Position numbers and translations under genes: made by a program
Assembly (NCBI GenBank): GCA_963730735.1
Contig: CAVSSX010000007.1
Span: 1,740,634-1,804,633, forward strand
Length of the DNA: 64,000 bases
From: CAVSSX01 sp963730735
GTDB lineage: Bacteria > Actinomycetota > Acidimicrobiia > Acidimicrobiales > RAAP-2
Direction of reading: 5' to 3'
Part shown: positions 1 to 8,756 of the stretch, piece after piece
Layout of the letters: each line of letters begins with the position of its first letter
Position numbering within the stretch: the stretch's first letter is position 1
Notes under the pieces: model-generated
What the model was told of the DNA's origin: nothing
Seen by the model: only the letters and a program-made list of their open reading frames with translations
Databases searched by the model: none

Positions 1-402
1 GGCCAGACCGGCCCCATCGTCGGGAGCTTCGACGGCGGCTACGGGTCGAGCCTGCTGGCCCACACCATCGGCCTGAAGCGGGCCAAGGAGATCTGGTTCC
101 TGTGCCGGCAGTACGACGCCGCCCAGGCCCTCGACTGGGGTCTGGTGAACACGGTGGTGCCGCTGGCCGAGCTCGAGGCCGAGACGGTGGCCTGGTGCCG
201 GCGCATGCTGACGCTGTCGCCCATGGCCCTGCGGATGCTGAAGGTCGGCTTCCATGCCGCCGAGGACGGCCTGGCCGGCGTCCAGCAGCTGGCTGGCGAC
301 GCCACCATGCTCTTCTACATGTCCGAGGAGGGACAGGAGGGCCGCAACGCCTACGTCGAGCGGCGCGCTCCGGACTTCTCCCGCTTTCCCCGCCGGCCCT
401 GA
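1..402 (+). CDS. menB: 1,4-dihydroxy-2-naphthoyl-CoA synthase, C-terminal part (truncated by window edge)
   Basis: The reading frame is open from base 1 to a TGA at 400-402, so only the last 133 residues are present and the start lies outside. It begins GQTGPIVGSFDGGYGSS and continues with KEIWFLCRQYDA and GLVNTVVP, which are signature stretches of MenB, a crotonase-fold enzyme that cyclises O-succinylbenzoyl-CoA to DHNA-CoA in menaquinone synthesis. The C-terminal helix carrying EEGQEGRNAYVERRAPDFS is intact and followed by a basic Pro-Arg end, as in the family. menA starts 27 bases downstream on the same strand, and menH and menD follow, so this is the end of a menaquinone gene cluster. Confidence 0.93.
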   Translation, partial: GQTGPIVGSFDGGYGSSLLAHTIGLKRAKEIWFLCRQYDAAQALDWGLVNTVVPLAELEAETVAWCRRMLTLSPMALRMLKVGFHAAEDGLAGVQQLAGDATMLFYMSEEGQEGRNAYVERRAPDFSRFPRRP

Positions 403-429
403 CGGACGGCCGTCGATGACCTGGCCCCG

Positions 430-1377
430 GTGAACGGGAACTCGGTGGGCGCCGCCCCACCCGCTGCGGCACCCCCGCCCGGACCGGTGCGCCGCTGGGT
501 GCTCGGCGCCCGGCCGCGGACGCTCATGGCGGCGGCCGTCCCGGTGGTGGTGGGCACGGCGGTCGGCTGGTGGCTCCGGGGTGGCCCGCAGGCCCATGAC
601 GGCCTCTCCTCGGGGCTCATCTGGTGGCGGGCGGCCTGCGCCCTGGTGGTGGCCCTGGCCATCCAGGTGGGCACCAACTACGCCAACGACTACTCCGACG
701 GCATCCGGGGCACCGACGAGCAGCGGGTCGGCCCGCTGCGCCTGGTGGCCTCGGGCCTGGTGCCGCCGGCCACCGTGCGCTTGGCCGCCCTGCTCTCGTT
801 CGGGGTGGCCGCCGTGGCCGGGCTGGCCCTGGCCGCCGCCACCTCGTGGTGGCTGCTGGCCGTGGGCGCCGCCTGCTTCGTCGCCGGTTGGCTCTACACC
901 GGCGGGCCCAAGCCCTACGGGTACCTGGGGCTCGGCGAGCTGTTCGTGTTCGTGTTCTTCGGCGTGGTGGCCACCATGGGTTCGGCCTACGTCCAGACCG
1001 GTTCCCTCACGGCGGTCTCGCTGGTCGCCTCGATCCCCGTCGGTCTCTTGGCCACGGCGCTGCTCGAGGCCAACAACCTGCGCGACGTCGCCGGTGACGT
1101 GGTGGCCAACAAGCGGACGCTGGCCGTGCGCCTCGGGCGCGAACGAGGCGGGTGGCTCTACGTGGGCGCCCTCGTCGGGGTGGCGGCGGGGATCGGCGGC
1201 CTGGCCGCCTGGCGGCCCTGGGCCCTGCTGGCGCTGCTGGCCGCACCCCTGGCCGTGGCGCCGATCAGGATCGTGCGGGGTGGCGCCCAAGGGCGGGCGC
1301 TGTTGCCGGTGCTCGGGGCCACCGGTCGTCTCCAGCTGGTGGTCGGGGTCCTGCTGACCATCGGGATCCTGGTGTGA
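430..1377 (+). CDS. menA: 1,4-dihydroxy-2-naphthoate polyprenyltransferase
   Basis: The 315-residue protein starts at GTG 430. It is a UbiA-family integral membrane prenyltransferase that attaches the isoprenoid chain to DHNA to give demethylmenaquinone. The first Asp-rich motif is seen as NYANDYSDGIRGTD (about residues 79-92) and the second as EANNLRDVAGDVVANK (about 212-227); both bind Mg-prenyl diphosphate. Several hydrophobic Ala/Leu/Val stretches fit 8-9 membrane helices. The first 25 residues are a Pro/Ala-rich extension, so a later start is possible, although no better one is obvious. It sits between menB and menD, which supports the assignment. No frame damage is seen. Confidence 0.94.
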   Translation: MNGNSVGAAPPAAAPPPGPVRRWVLGARPRTLMAAAVPVVVGTAVGWWLRGGPQAHDGLSSGLIWWRAACALVVALAIQVGTNYANDYSDGIRGTDEQRVGPLRLVASGLVPPATVRLAALLSFGVAAVAGLALAAATSWWLLAVGAACFVAGWLYTGGPKPYGYLGLGELFVFVFFGVVATMGSAYVQTGSLTAVSLVASIPVGLLATALLEANNLRDVAGDVVANKRTLAVRLGRERGGWLYVGALVGVAAGIGGLAAWRPWALLALLAAPLAVAPIRIVRGGAQGRALLPVLGATGRLQLVVGVLLTIGILV

Positions 1378-1403
1378 CCGGCGGCCGGTTCCCGGAGGTC
1401 GGC

Positions 1404-2187
1404 TCAGGCGGTGGTGTCGAGCCAGTGGCCCACGATGCGGGCGGTCAGCGCCGGCTGGTGCAGGTGGGCGGCGTGCCGGGCGCCGGGCACGAGCGCCACC
1501 ACGGCGTGCGGCAGCGCTCGGGCCATGCGCTGGGCGGCGGCCACGAAGCGTGGGTCGTCGGCCCCGACCACCAGCAGGGTGGGCATCTCGAGGCGACCGA
1601 GCTCGTCCCAGCGGGGCCGCTGGGTGCCCGTGCCGGCCAGCCGGAGACTCGACGCCAGACCGGCCGGGGTGTTGCGGGCCCGTTCCTCGACCCCGGCGGC
1701 CGACGGGTCGAGACCGGCGAACATCGGGGCGGCCAACCACCGCTCGAGGAAGGCCGCCACGTCGCCGCTCTGCTCGAGCCGGTCGGCCAGGGCGTCGTCA
1801 CGGGCCCGGCGCTCCTGGCGTCGTGCCTCGTCGTCGATCCCGGCGGTGCCCCCGATCAGCACCAGGCGCCGGACGGCGCCCGGGTCCCCGAGGGCGGCGT
1901 GCAGGGCGAAGCGGGCCCCGAGCGAGTAGCCGAGCAGGTCCACGCCGCCCGGCTCGTCGGCCGATCGGGTCGCCGCCGCCGGCCTCGAGCAGCAGTCGGC
2001 CCCCGTCGACCAGGTCGGCCCGGACGTCGCTCGAGCCGCCGTGGCCGGGGAGGTCGACGGCCACCAGGCGGCGCCCGGGGGCCAGGGCGTCGCCGAAGGG
2101 GCCCCAGAGCCGACCGGTCTGGGTGAAGCCGTGGGCCAGCACCAGGGTCGGTCCCGACGAACGGTGCTCGGCGTGCAGTGCGGTCAC
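1404..2187 (-). CDS. menH: Alpha/beta hydrolase, MenH-like (SHCHC synthase candidate), frameshifted
   Basis: Reverse-strand alpha/beta hydrolase of about 260 residues read in two frames joined near 1965, where one base is extra (CCGATCGG context). The N-terminal part carries the oxyanion motif LVLAHGFTQTGRLWG and DLPGHGGSS. The second part has the nucleophile elbow LLGYSLGAR (Ser), VVGADDPRF (Asp) and PGARHAAHLHQP (His), completing the triad. MenH removes pyruvate from SEPHCHC to give SHCHC. The position beside menD and menA supports that role, but related hydrolases are hard to separate by eye. Start GTG at 2185-2187, with TACGCT 8 bases upstream, suggests a leaderless transcript. It is divergent from menD with a 42-base gap. 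Confidence 0.75.
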
Positions 2188-2229
2188 GGCCGATGAGCGT
2201 ACCGAGCGCTCCCACGGCCGGCCGCCGGC

Positions 2230-3997
2230 GTGGGTCCGGCACAGGCCACCTTCGTGGCCACGCTGGTCGACGAATGGGTGCGGGCCGGGCTGACCGACGC
2301 CGTCGTCTGCCCGGGCTCCCGGTCGACGCCGCTGGCCCTGGCCCTGGCCGCCCGGCGCGAGCTCCGGCTCCACGTGCGCCTCGACGAGCGCTCGGCCGGC
2401 TTCTTCGCCCTCGGTCTCGGGATGGCCACCGGACGGGCCGCCGTGCTCTGCGTGACCAGCGGCACGGCGGCGGTCGAGCTCCACCCGGCGGTGGTCGAGG
2501 CGTCGACGGCCGGCGTGCCGCTGCTCGTGTGCACGGCCGACCGCCCGCCGTGGCTCCACCACGTGGGTGCCCCCCAGACCATCGACCAGCACGACCTCTA
2601 CGGCTCGGCACCCCGGTGGTTCTGCGAGCCGGGGGTGGCCGCCGCCGCCCAGGCCGGGACGTGGCGGTCGATCGGGGCCCGGGCGGTGGCCGAGTGCCAC
2701 GACGGTCCGAGGGGACCCGGCCCGGTCCACCTCAACCTGGCCTTCGCCGACCCCCTCGATGCGGCGCCCGGCGACCTGCCGGCCCCCCGGCCCGACGGCG
2801 GGCCCTGGCACGGTGGGCGCCCGGGCGTCCCACCGGTCGAGCCACCGGTCGAGGTGGCGTCGTGGCCGGGTCGCCGGGGCCTGTTCCTCGTCGGGTACGA
2901 CGGTGGCCCGCCGGACGCCGTCCTGGGTCTGGCGGCGCGGCTGGGCTGGCCGGTGCTGGCCGACCCCCGCTCGGGTTGTCGGGTCGAGGGCCCGGGCGTG
3001 GTCGCGGCGGCCGACGCCGTCCTGCGGGACGCCGGGGCGGCTCGGGCGCTGGCCCCCGAGGTCGTCGTGCTCCTCGGGCGGCCGTGGGCGTCCAAGGTCC
3101 TCGGGGCCTTCGTGGCCGGTCGGGCGGCCGCCGGGGCCGAGATCGTGGCGGTCGACCCGTGGTGGCGGTGGGAGGACCCCGACCGGCTGGTGGCCACGTG
3201 GCACCGGGCCGACCCGGGGGCCTGGCTGGCGGCGGCCGCCTCGGTGCTGGACGAGGCCGGGGTGCCGACCGAGGCCGTGACCACGGCGTGGTCGCAGGCG
3301 TGGTCGGCGGCCGAGTCGGCGGCCCAGGCGGCCATCGACCGGGTGTTGGCGGCCGACGCCGAGGCCCGCCAGGGTCGGCTCAGCGAGCCGGCGGTGGCCC
3401 GGAGCCTGCTCTCGGCGTTGCCCAGCGGGGCGGTGGTGGTCACGGCCTCCTCGATGCCCGTGCGGGACCTCGAGTGGTTCGGGGCCGGGCGGCCGCGGCC
3501 GCCCCGGATGCTGGCCAACCGGGGGGCCAACGGGATCGACGGCGTGTGCTCGACGGCGCAGGGGGTGGCGGCGGCCCGGGTCGGGTCGGTGGTGGCCGTG
3601 GTGGGGGACCTGGCCTTCCTCCACGACGTGTCCTCGCTGGTCCGCAGCGGGGCCGGTAGCCGAGAGCTGCACGCTGGTGGTGGTGGACAACCGGGGCGGC
3701 GGGATCTTCTCGTTCCTGCCCCAGGCGACCAGCGTCGACCCCGAGCGCTTCGAGCTCCTGTTCGGCACCCCCCAGGTGCCCGACGTGGTCGACGTGGCGA
3801 CCGGGTTCGGGGTGCCGACGGCCGACGTCGACACGGTGGCGGCCCTCGAGGGGGCACTGGCGGTGGCCGTCGGCCGACCGGGCCTCTCGGTCGTCCGGGT
3901 GATCGTCCCGGACCGGTCCGAGAACGTGGCCGTGCACGACGCGGTCCACGCCGAGGTGGCCCGGGCGGTGGCCGAGGCCCTCGGGACCGGCGGCTAG
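2230..3997 (+). CDS. menD: SEPHCHC synthase (2-oxoglutarate decarboxylase), frameshifted
   Basis: Thiamine-diphosphate enzyme that adds decarboxylated 2-oxoglutarate to isochorismate, the first committed step of menaquinone synthesis. From GTG 2230 the frame shows VVCPGSRSTPLALALA, VTSGTAAVELHPAV and RPPWLHHVGAPQTIDQ, then the ThDP/Mg region LANRGANGIDGVCSTAQG and VVGDLAFLHD. Near 3658 one extra base breaks the frame. Skipping it joins GAG-AESCTLVVVDN to the conserved DNRGGGIFSFLPQ end, which runs to TAG at 3995-3997. The repaired length is about 588 residues, normal for MenD. The literal frame would instead run on to 4137 as Arg/Gly-rich nonsense. The break looks like a sequence error rather than gene decay, because both sides keep every motif. 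Confidence 0.92.
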
Positions 3998-4023
3998 CGG
4001 GGTCCTACGGGTACGGCGCCGTC

Positions 4024-5407
4024 TCAGCGGTAGCGGTCGATGGGTACCCAGGACCCGTGGAAGCCGAAGGGCACCCGGGCCGGCAGGTGGATCGACGGCC
4101 TCGGGCCGGCCCGAGAACGACGTGGCGTCGAGGATGACCAGGTCGCTGGCGTCGCGCTCGGCGTCGTAGACGACGGTGAGCACCCAACCCTCGTCGTCGG
4201 CCCGCCCGTCGGGCGAGCGGACGAACACCGGCTCGCCCGGGTAGCGGCCGGGACCCGGGTCGTAGGCCGTCGACTCGTCACGGGCCCGGTCGTAGCGGCG
4301 GAGGGCGACGGGGAGGTCGGCCCCGTCGGACCGGGCCATCTCGACGCAGTAGCCGTAGCGGTAGGGCCGACCGGCCAGGGTGTCGTCGATCCTCGGGAAG
4401 TCGACGGCCCGGTCGTCGACCTGGGTGACCGAGACCCGGTCGGCGCCCGGCTCGGCCCGCCACCGCTCGAGCCTCGAGGTGCCCGAGCCGAGCAGCCCGC
4501 CCTGGCCGGTGTCGAACGTCCGGTCGTAGCGGCAGACGTCGAGCACGACGGCCTCGCCGTCGTCGAAGGCCCCCATGACGTGGAACACGTAGCACGGGTC
4601 GACCAGGAGCCACTCGATCCGGTCGCCGTCCTCACCGCGCTCGAGGACGCCCACCCGGGCGCCGGCGTCGGCCTGCCAGGCGAAGGGCAGCGGTGCCCCG
4701 GCGACGGCCAGGTCCATGTCGAAGACCACCGGCAGATCGAAGAAGGCGACCTTGGTCGCCGTGACCCCGAAGTCGTGCTGCATGGTGGCCCGGGGCAGGT
4801 CGATCTCGGCCGAGTGGATCATGGCGCCGGCGGCATCGAGCTCGTGGTAGCGCAGGAAGGGGGGCCCGAAGACGTCGTAGCCGAAGAACGTCAGCCCGCC
4901 CGAGGCCGGGTCGGGCTTCGGGTGGGCGGTCATGGGCGAGGCCAGCATGCCGTCGAAGTCCTCGACCGCCAGGGTGTCGAGGTCGGTCGACAGGAGGTGG
5001 GGGAGGCCCGATTCGACCAGGGCCAGGAGCCGCCCGGCGTGCCAGACGATGTGGGTGTTGGCCGGTCCGTTGATCGGCTCGACGGGACCCTTGGGTACCT
5101 GGGTGCCGATCTCGGCCGACAGCCGTCGGGTCCGGACCCAGCGGTTGGTGTACGACACGGCCTGGCCGTCGCGCAGCTCGACGGCGTGGACCATCCCGTC
5201 ACCGGCGAACCAGTGGTACTGGCCCGGATCGGGCACCTGGACCGGATTGGGGCCGTTGCGAAAGAGGGTCCCCTGCAGGGCCGGGGGGATGGCGCCGTCG
5301 ACCGGCAGCACTCGCTGGACCGTCTGCTCGGCCCCGACGGGGGCGTAGTTCCCCTCGAGGTAGGGGTTGCCCCCCGAGGGCGGGTGCTGCAGGGTGACCG
5401 GGTCCAC
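4024..5407 (-). CDS. Carotenoid oxygenase (RPE65/CCD family), frameshifted near C-terminus
   Basis: Reverse-strand protein of about 460 residues in the carotenoid/lignostilbene cleavage oxygenase family, which cleaves a C=C bond in polyenes or stilbenes with non-heme Fe(II). The four iron-ligand histidines are visible in order: MTAHPKPDP, ATMQHDFGVT, VFHVMGAFDDG and, after the frame break, GFHGSWVP. The N-terminus LQGTLFRNGPNPVQ and WFAGDGMVHAVEL are typical. Near 4092 an extra base (GTCGATCCAC in gene sense) shifts the frame; skipping it restores LPARVPFGFHGSWVPIDRYR and the stop at 4024. The start is GTG 5407 with TAGGGT 6 bases upstream and no ribosome site, so probably leaderless. The substrate cannot be told from sequence. 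Confidence 0.88.
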
Positions 5408-5413
5408 GGGGCG

Positions 5414-5419
5414 ACCCTA
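5414..5419 (-). promoter_or_regulatory. -10 hexamer (TAGGGT) of the carotenoid oxygenase gene
   Basis: In gene sense TAGGGT ends exactly 6 bases before the GTG start at 5407. That places the transcription start at or next to the start codon. No Shine-Dalgarno sequence lies between. The same spacing recurs at many other genes in this window. Confidence 0.5.
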
Positions 5420-5516
5420 CTCGGCACGCTTCGGGCGACCCCGACGCCGGACAACTGGGCGTCGGCGACGGCCGGCCGGCGCCGGCCGTTCTCGGCGGTA
5501 TGGCAGTGCTGGGGAG

Positions 5517-6809
5517 ATGCCGGGCCTCGCTGCCGACCTGGAGTTCCGCGGGCTGGTGCAGTCGGTCACCGACCCCTCGGTGCTCGACCGCCTCGACCAT
5601 GGCGGGGTCACCGTCTACGCCGGGTTCGACCCGACCGCCTCCAGCCTGCACGTCGGCAACCTGCTGCAGCTGTGCACGTTGCGGCGCCTGCAGCTCGGCG
5701 GCAACCGCCCGATCGCCCTGGCCGGCGGCGGGACCGGCCGGATCGGTGACCCCGGCGGCAAGGCCGGGGAGCGGACCCTGCTGAGCGAGGCCGACGTGGC
5801 CGCCAACATCGAGGGCATCCGGCCCCAGCTCCAGCGGTTCCTCGACTTCACCGAGGGCGCCGGCGACCACCGGGCCGTCCTGCTCGACAACGACGCCTGG
5901 CTGCGGAACGCTCGATCTCATCGGGTTCCTCCGCGACGTGGGCAAGCACTTCACGGTCAACCACATGGTGGCCAAGGAGTCGGTGCGGGCCCGGTTCGAC
6001 CGGCCCGACCAGGGCATCTCCTACGCCGAGTTCAGCTACATGCTGCTGCAGGCCTACGACTTCCTCCGGCTCCACCAGGACCACGGCTGCGACCTGCAGA
6101 TCGGGGGCAGCGACCAGTGGGGCAACATCACCATGGGCATCGAGCTGATCCGCAAGACGGCCCAGTCCGAGGCGTTCGGTCTGACCACCCCGCTGGTGGT
6201 CAAGGCGGACGGGACCAAGTTCGGCAAGACCGAGTCGGGCACCGTCTGGCTCGACGCCGACCGCACGAGCCCCTACCGGCTGTACCAGTTCTTCTTCAAC
6301 GTCGAGGACGCCGTCGTCGGTCCGTACCTGCGCTACTTCACCTTCCTCGAGCACGAGGAGATCGTCGAGCTCGACAAGGCCACCGCCGACCGTCCGAGCG
6401 GCCCGGGCGGCCCAGCGGGCCCTGGCCCGGTCGGTCTGCGCCCTGGTGCACGGCGCCGACGAGGTGGATCGGGCCGAGCTGGCCGCCCGGGCGCTCTTCG
6501 GCGAGGCGATCTCGACCCTCGACGAGGCCACCCTGCTCGACGTGGTGGCCGACGCCCCGAGCCACGAGGTGTCCCGCACCGCCCTGACCGAGGGGCTCGG
6601 CCTGATCGACGCCCTGGTCGAGTCGGGGCTGGCCTCGTCCAAGGGCGAGGCCCGGCGGGTCATCGCCGGGGGCGGGGCCTACGTCAACAACCGCAAGGTG
6701 GCCGACGACCAGCGGACCCTCGGTGACGAGGACCTGCTGCACCGCCGCTACGTGGTGCTCCGCAAGGGCAAGCGCGACCACCATCTCCTCGTCGTGGTCG
6801 AGCTCCTGA
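5517..6809 (+). CDS. tyrS: Tyrosyl-tRNA synthetase, two or three frame breaks
   Basis: Class I aminoacyl-tRNA synthetase charging tRNA-Tyr. ATG 5517 opens VTVYAGFDPTASSLHVGNLLQL (HIGH-type motif HVGN), then GGGTGRIGDPGGKAGER. At about 5907 (CGGAACG) one extra base shifts the frame into DLIGFLRDVGKHFTVNHM, GISYAEFSYMLLQAYDF, QIGGSDQWGNI and the KMSKS equivalent KFGKTES. A second extra base near 6397 leads into RAAQRALARSVCALVHG and the C-terminal S4-like domain SSKGEARRVIAGGGAYVNNRKV, ending RRYVVLRKGKRDHHL. In the deposited frame the protein would run straight into the next gene. I place its end at the TGA 6807-6809, which assumes a third small indel around 6790-6805. The repaired length is about 429 residues. 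Confidence 0.9.
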
Positions 6810-7369
6810 GCCGCTTGGGCGGACCCGGGCTGGCCCGTCGCGGCCCGCGCCAAGCCAACCGGCTGTTCGTCTGGCTGGCGGCGGTGGCCGTGGTGGTGCT
6901 CGGCATCGGGGCGTTCGTGGCCTACGGCGTGGCCAGCCCCGGAGGCACGGACCGCCAGCGGACCGCCAACTGGGTCAGCGCCACCATGCTCGGTCAGTCG
7001 ATCGGCACCCTGACCGGCGACAACGCCCGGATCACCACGGTGGAGGCCCGTCACAACGGGACCAAGGCGCTGCACGCCGACTGCGCCGTCCTGCTCAACG
7101 ACGCCGAGGCGGCCAACGGGAACCTGCCCAGCCCCGACCTCACGCTCACCGACCTGCTGTCGAAGGCCTACGGACTGGAGGGGGATGCGGCCAACGACTG
7201 CTACAACGCCGGCGCCACCAACCCGCCCCTCCTGGCCACGTCGGCGGCCAAGCGGGCCCAGGCCGAAGCGCTGTTCGAGCGGGCCCTCGGCCGGGTGCGC
7301 ACGTTGACCGGCACGACGCCGGCGACCACGACGACCACCGAACCCGACGCCGGCGGGCTCCTCGGATGA
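6794..7369 (+). CDS. Unknown single-pass membrane or exported protein
   Basis: I do not recognise this 191-residue protein. From GTG 6794 there is a short basic segment (SRLGGPGLARRGPRQANR), then one hydrophobic helix LFVWLAAVAVVVLGIGAFVAYG (about residues 24-45), then a soluble domain with two Cys and an Asn/Asp-rich stretch, ending in a Thr-rich tail TTPATTTTTEP. The layout fits a signal-anchor protein with an extracytoplasmic domain. It overlaps the flavin reductase gene by ATGA. In the literal sequence it is fused in frame to tyrS, so the start is uncertain; a start around 6794-6815 is most likely. Confidence 0.55.
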   Translation: MVELLSRLGGPGLARRGPRQANRLFVWLAAVAVVVLGIGAFVAYGVASPGGTDRQRTANWVSATMLGQSIGTLTGDNARITTVEARHNGTKALHADCAVLLNDAEAANGNLPSPDLTLTDLLSKAYGLEGDAANDCYNAGATNPPLLATSAAKRAQAEALFERALGRVRTLTGTTPATTTTTEPDAGGLLG

Positions 7370-7938
7370 CCGACGCCGGTGACGTCGGGCCGGTGCCCGA
7401 GGGTCGCGACCCCGAGGACTACGACCGGCTGCGCCGTCGGGTGCTGTGGCTGCTGGCCACCGGCCTCTACGTCGTCGGCAGCCGGGGCCAGGTCGAGGGG
7501 CAGGTCACCGGCAACCTCATGACCGCCAACCTGGTGGTGCAGGTGGCCCTCGAGCCCAAGCTGGTGGCGGTGTCGATCGACGCCACGGCGCTCACCCGGA
7601 CGCTCATCGACGACGGGGGGGTCTTCGCCGTCTCGATCCTCGACCGTGACGACCGGGCGGTGGTCCGCCGATTCACCAAGCCGGTGCCCGGGTCGCTGTC
7701 GGCCGACGGGGGAGCCGCCGAGCTCGGCGGCGAGCCGGTGCTGACGGCGGCGACCGGCGCGCCCATCGTGGCTCGGGCCCGGGCATGGCTCGACTGCCGG
7801 GTCACCGAGACGCTGGTTCTCGGCAGCCACGTGCTCTACGTGGGCGAGGTGGTGGACGCCGGCGAGTCGCCGTCGGCGGGGGACGAGCCGCCCGAGATCC
7901 TGCGCATGGAAGACACCCGCATGCACTACGGGGGTTGA
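7366..7938 (+). CDS. Flavin reductase-like, FMN-binding split-barrel protein
   Basis: The 190-residue protein starts at ATG 7366, overlapping the previous gene by four bases. The segment VLWLLATGLYVVGSRGQVEGQVTGNLMTANLVVQVALEPKLVAVSI has the pattern of flavin-reductase-like domains, where GNLMTANLVVQV lines the FMN phosphate site and the following strand reads PKLVAVSID. Such proteins bind FMN and either reduce flavin with NAD(P)H or use bound FMN directly. No partner oxygenase is nearby, so the substrate is open. The start is secure because of the translational coupling to the upstream frame. Confidence 0.72.
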   Translation: MTDAGDVGPVPEGRDPEDYDRLRRRVLWLLATGLYVVGSRGQVEGQVTGNLMTANLVVQVALEPKLVAVSIDATALTRTLIDDGGVFAVSILDRDDRAVVRRFTKPVPGSLSADGGAAELGGEPVLTAATGAPIVARARAWLDCRVTETLVLGSHVLYVGEVVDAGESPSAGDEPPEILRMEDTRMHYGG

Positions 7939-8327
7939 CGGGCTGCCCGGCTCGCCGCCCAGGTGTCCCGTCCTCTAGGTGCTCCGTCCTCTAGGTGTCG
8001 GCCGGCTAGGTGTCGGTCGGCTGGAGGTGTCGGCGCGTGCGGGGGGTCGGCGGGAGCCGGGCGAAGGTCGACGACCAGCGTGAGGATGCCGTCCTCCAGG
8101 GTGGCGGTGGCGTCGCCCAACATGGCGTAGTCCATGAAGTCGGCCTGGGCCTGTTGGCGGAGACGCTGGCGCTCGGGACCCTCGACCGGGGGCAGGCCGC
8201 GTTGGCGCACGGCGTCGGCCCGGAGTCGGAACCGGTCGATCATGGCCTGGGGGTCGAAGGAGTCGTCCACGGAGGTGAGGGGCGCCCTGGTGGCAGGGTC
8301 GCTTGCCGACCGATGGTAGCTGGCCAC
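7926..8327 (-). CDS. Conserved actinobacterial hypothetical protein (small helical)
   Basis: Reverse-strand frame from GTG 8327 to TAG at 7926. The core, about residues 25-95 (QAMIDRFRLRADAVRQRG, PPVEGPERQRLRQQAQADF, LGDATATLEDGILTLVVDLRP), looks like a real, conserved small protein, with an amphipathic helix followed by a short beta hairpin. I know no function for it. The last 40 residues are read through a short imperfect repeat (7960-8033) and overlap the end of the flavin reductase gene, so the true stop may be earlier (several TAG triplets occur in the repeat in another frame). Confidence 0.45.
   Translation of the reverse strand: MASYHRSASDPATRAPLTSVDDSFDPQAMIDRFRLRADAVRQRGLPPVEGPERQRLRQQAQADFMDYAMLGDATATLEDGILTLVVDLRPAPADPPHAPTPPADRHLAGRHLEDGAPRGRDTWAASRAARQPP
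7960..8033. repeat. Imperfect short repeats built on AGGTGTC
   Basis: AGGTG or AGGTGTC recurs about every 14-17 bases (near 7961, 7977, 7993, 8008 and 8025), with CCGTCCTCT or CGGCCGGCT between copies. The array lies at the convergent ends of the flavin reductase gene and the reverse-strand hypothetical gene. It is probably a small variable tract. Confidence 0.5.
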
Positions 8328-8464
8328 GGTGCCCGGCGGGTCCTAGGTGCCGACCGGTCGGGTGGGCCGATCCACTACGATGTAGCCAATCACCAGGGAC
8401 GGCGTGTGACACACCCGGTGCCGCAGGCCGCCGGCCCAGGGACTCGATCTGAGGAGCCGTCCAA

Positions 8465-8482
8465 GGGACCGTGCGCGGTCCC
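8465..8482 (+). promoter_or_regulatory. Stem-loop in the leader of the 68-residue CPECG gene
   Basis: GGGACC, a six-base loop GTGCGC, and GGTCCC form a perfect six-pair hairpin, followed by a second GC-rich inverted repeat (GCCG/CGGC) that ends about 10 bases before the AAGGAG ribosome site at 8507-8512. A possible -10 (TACGAT, 8376-8381) lies about 90 bases further upstream. This could be a structured leader that controls translation; nothing matches a riboswitch class I know. Confidence 0.4.
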
Positions 8483-8519
8483 GCCGGGTCGCCGGCGGCG
8501 GGCAGCAAGGAGTTTTGTG

Positions 8520-8726
8520 GTGAAAAAAGGTCGTCACCGTCGCTTCGAGGAAGCGCGCAGCCTCAAGCGTTCCACCGCTACCGCCCAGCGGTGCCCCGAG
8601 TGCGGGGCCGAGCCCGAGGACGTCCACGCCTCGTGGTGCCTGGCCGAGGAGGACCAGTACGACCGCATCCTGGGGTCGACGCTGCCCCAGACCGGCGACG
8701 CCGAGCACGACCCGCTCGACGACTGA
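8520..8726 (+). CDS. Small CxxC zinc-ribbon-like protein, unknown
   Basis: A 68-residue protein starting at GTG 8520 (or the adjacent GTG 8517), with AAGGAG at 8507-8512 at good spacing. It begins with a strongly basic segment (KKGRHRRFEEARSLKR), followed by CPECGAEPEDVHASWC, which provides three cysteines and nearby His for a possible zinc site, and an acidic end (DAEHDPLDD). The mix of basic N-terminus and a CPxCG knuckle suggests binding to nucleic acid or to a ribosome, but that is inference only. It has a long upstream leader with hairpins and stands alone between two reverse-strand genes. Confidence 0.6.
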   Translation: MKKGRHRRFEEARSLKRSTATAQRCPECGAEPEDVHASWCLAEEDQYDRILGSTLPQTGDAEHDPLDD

Positions 8727-8756
8727 GCCGGACCCGGCCGCCGGCCGGGTGGTCGC

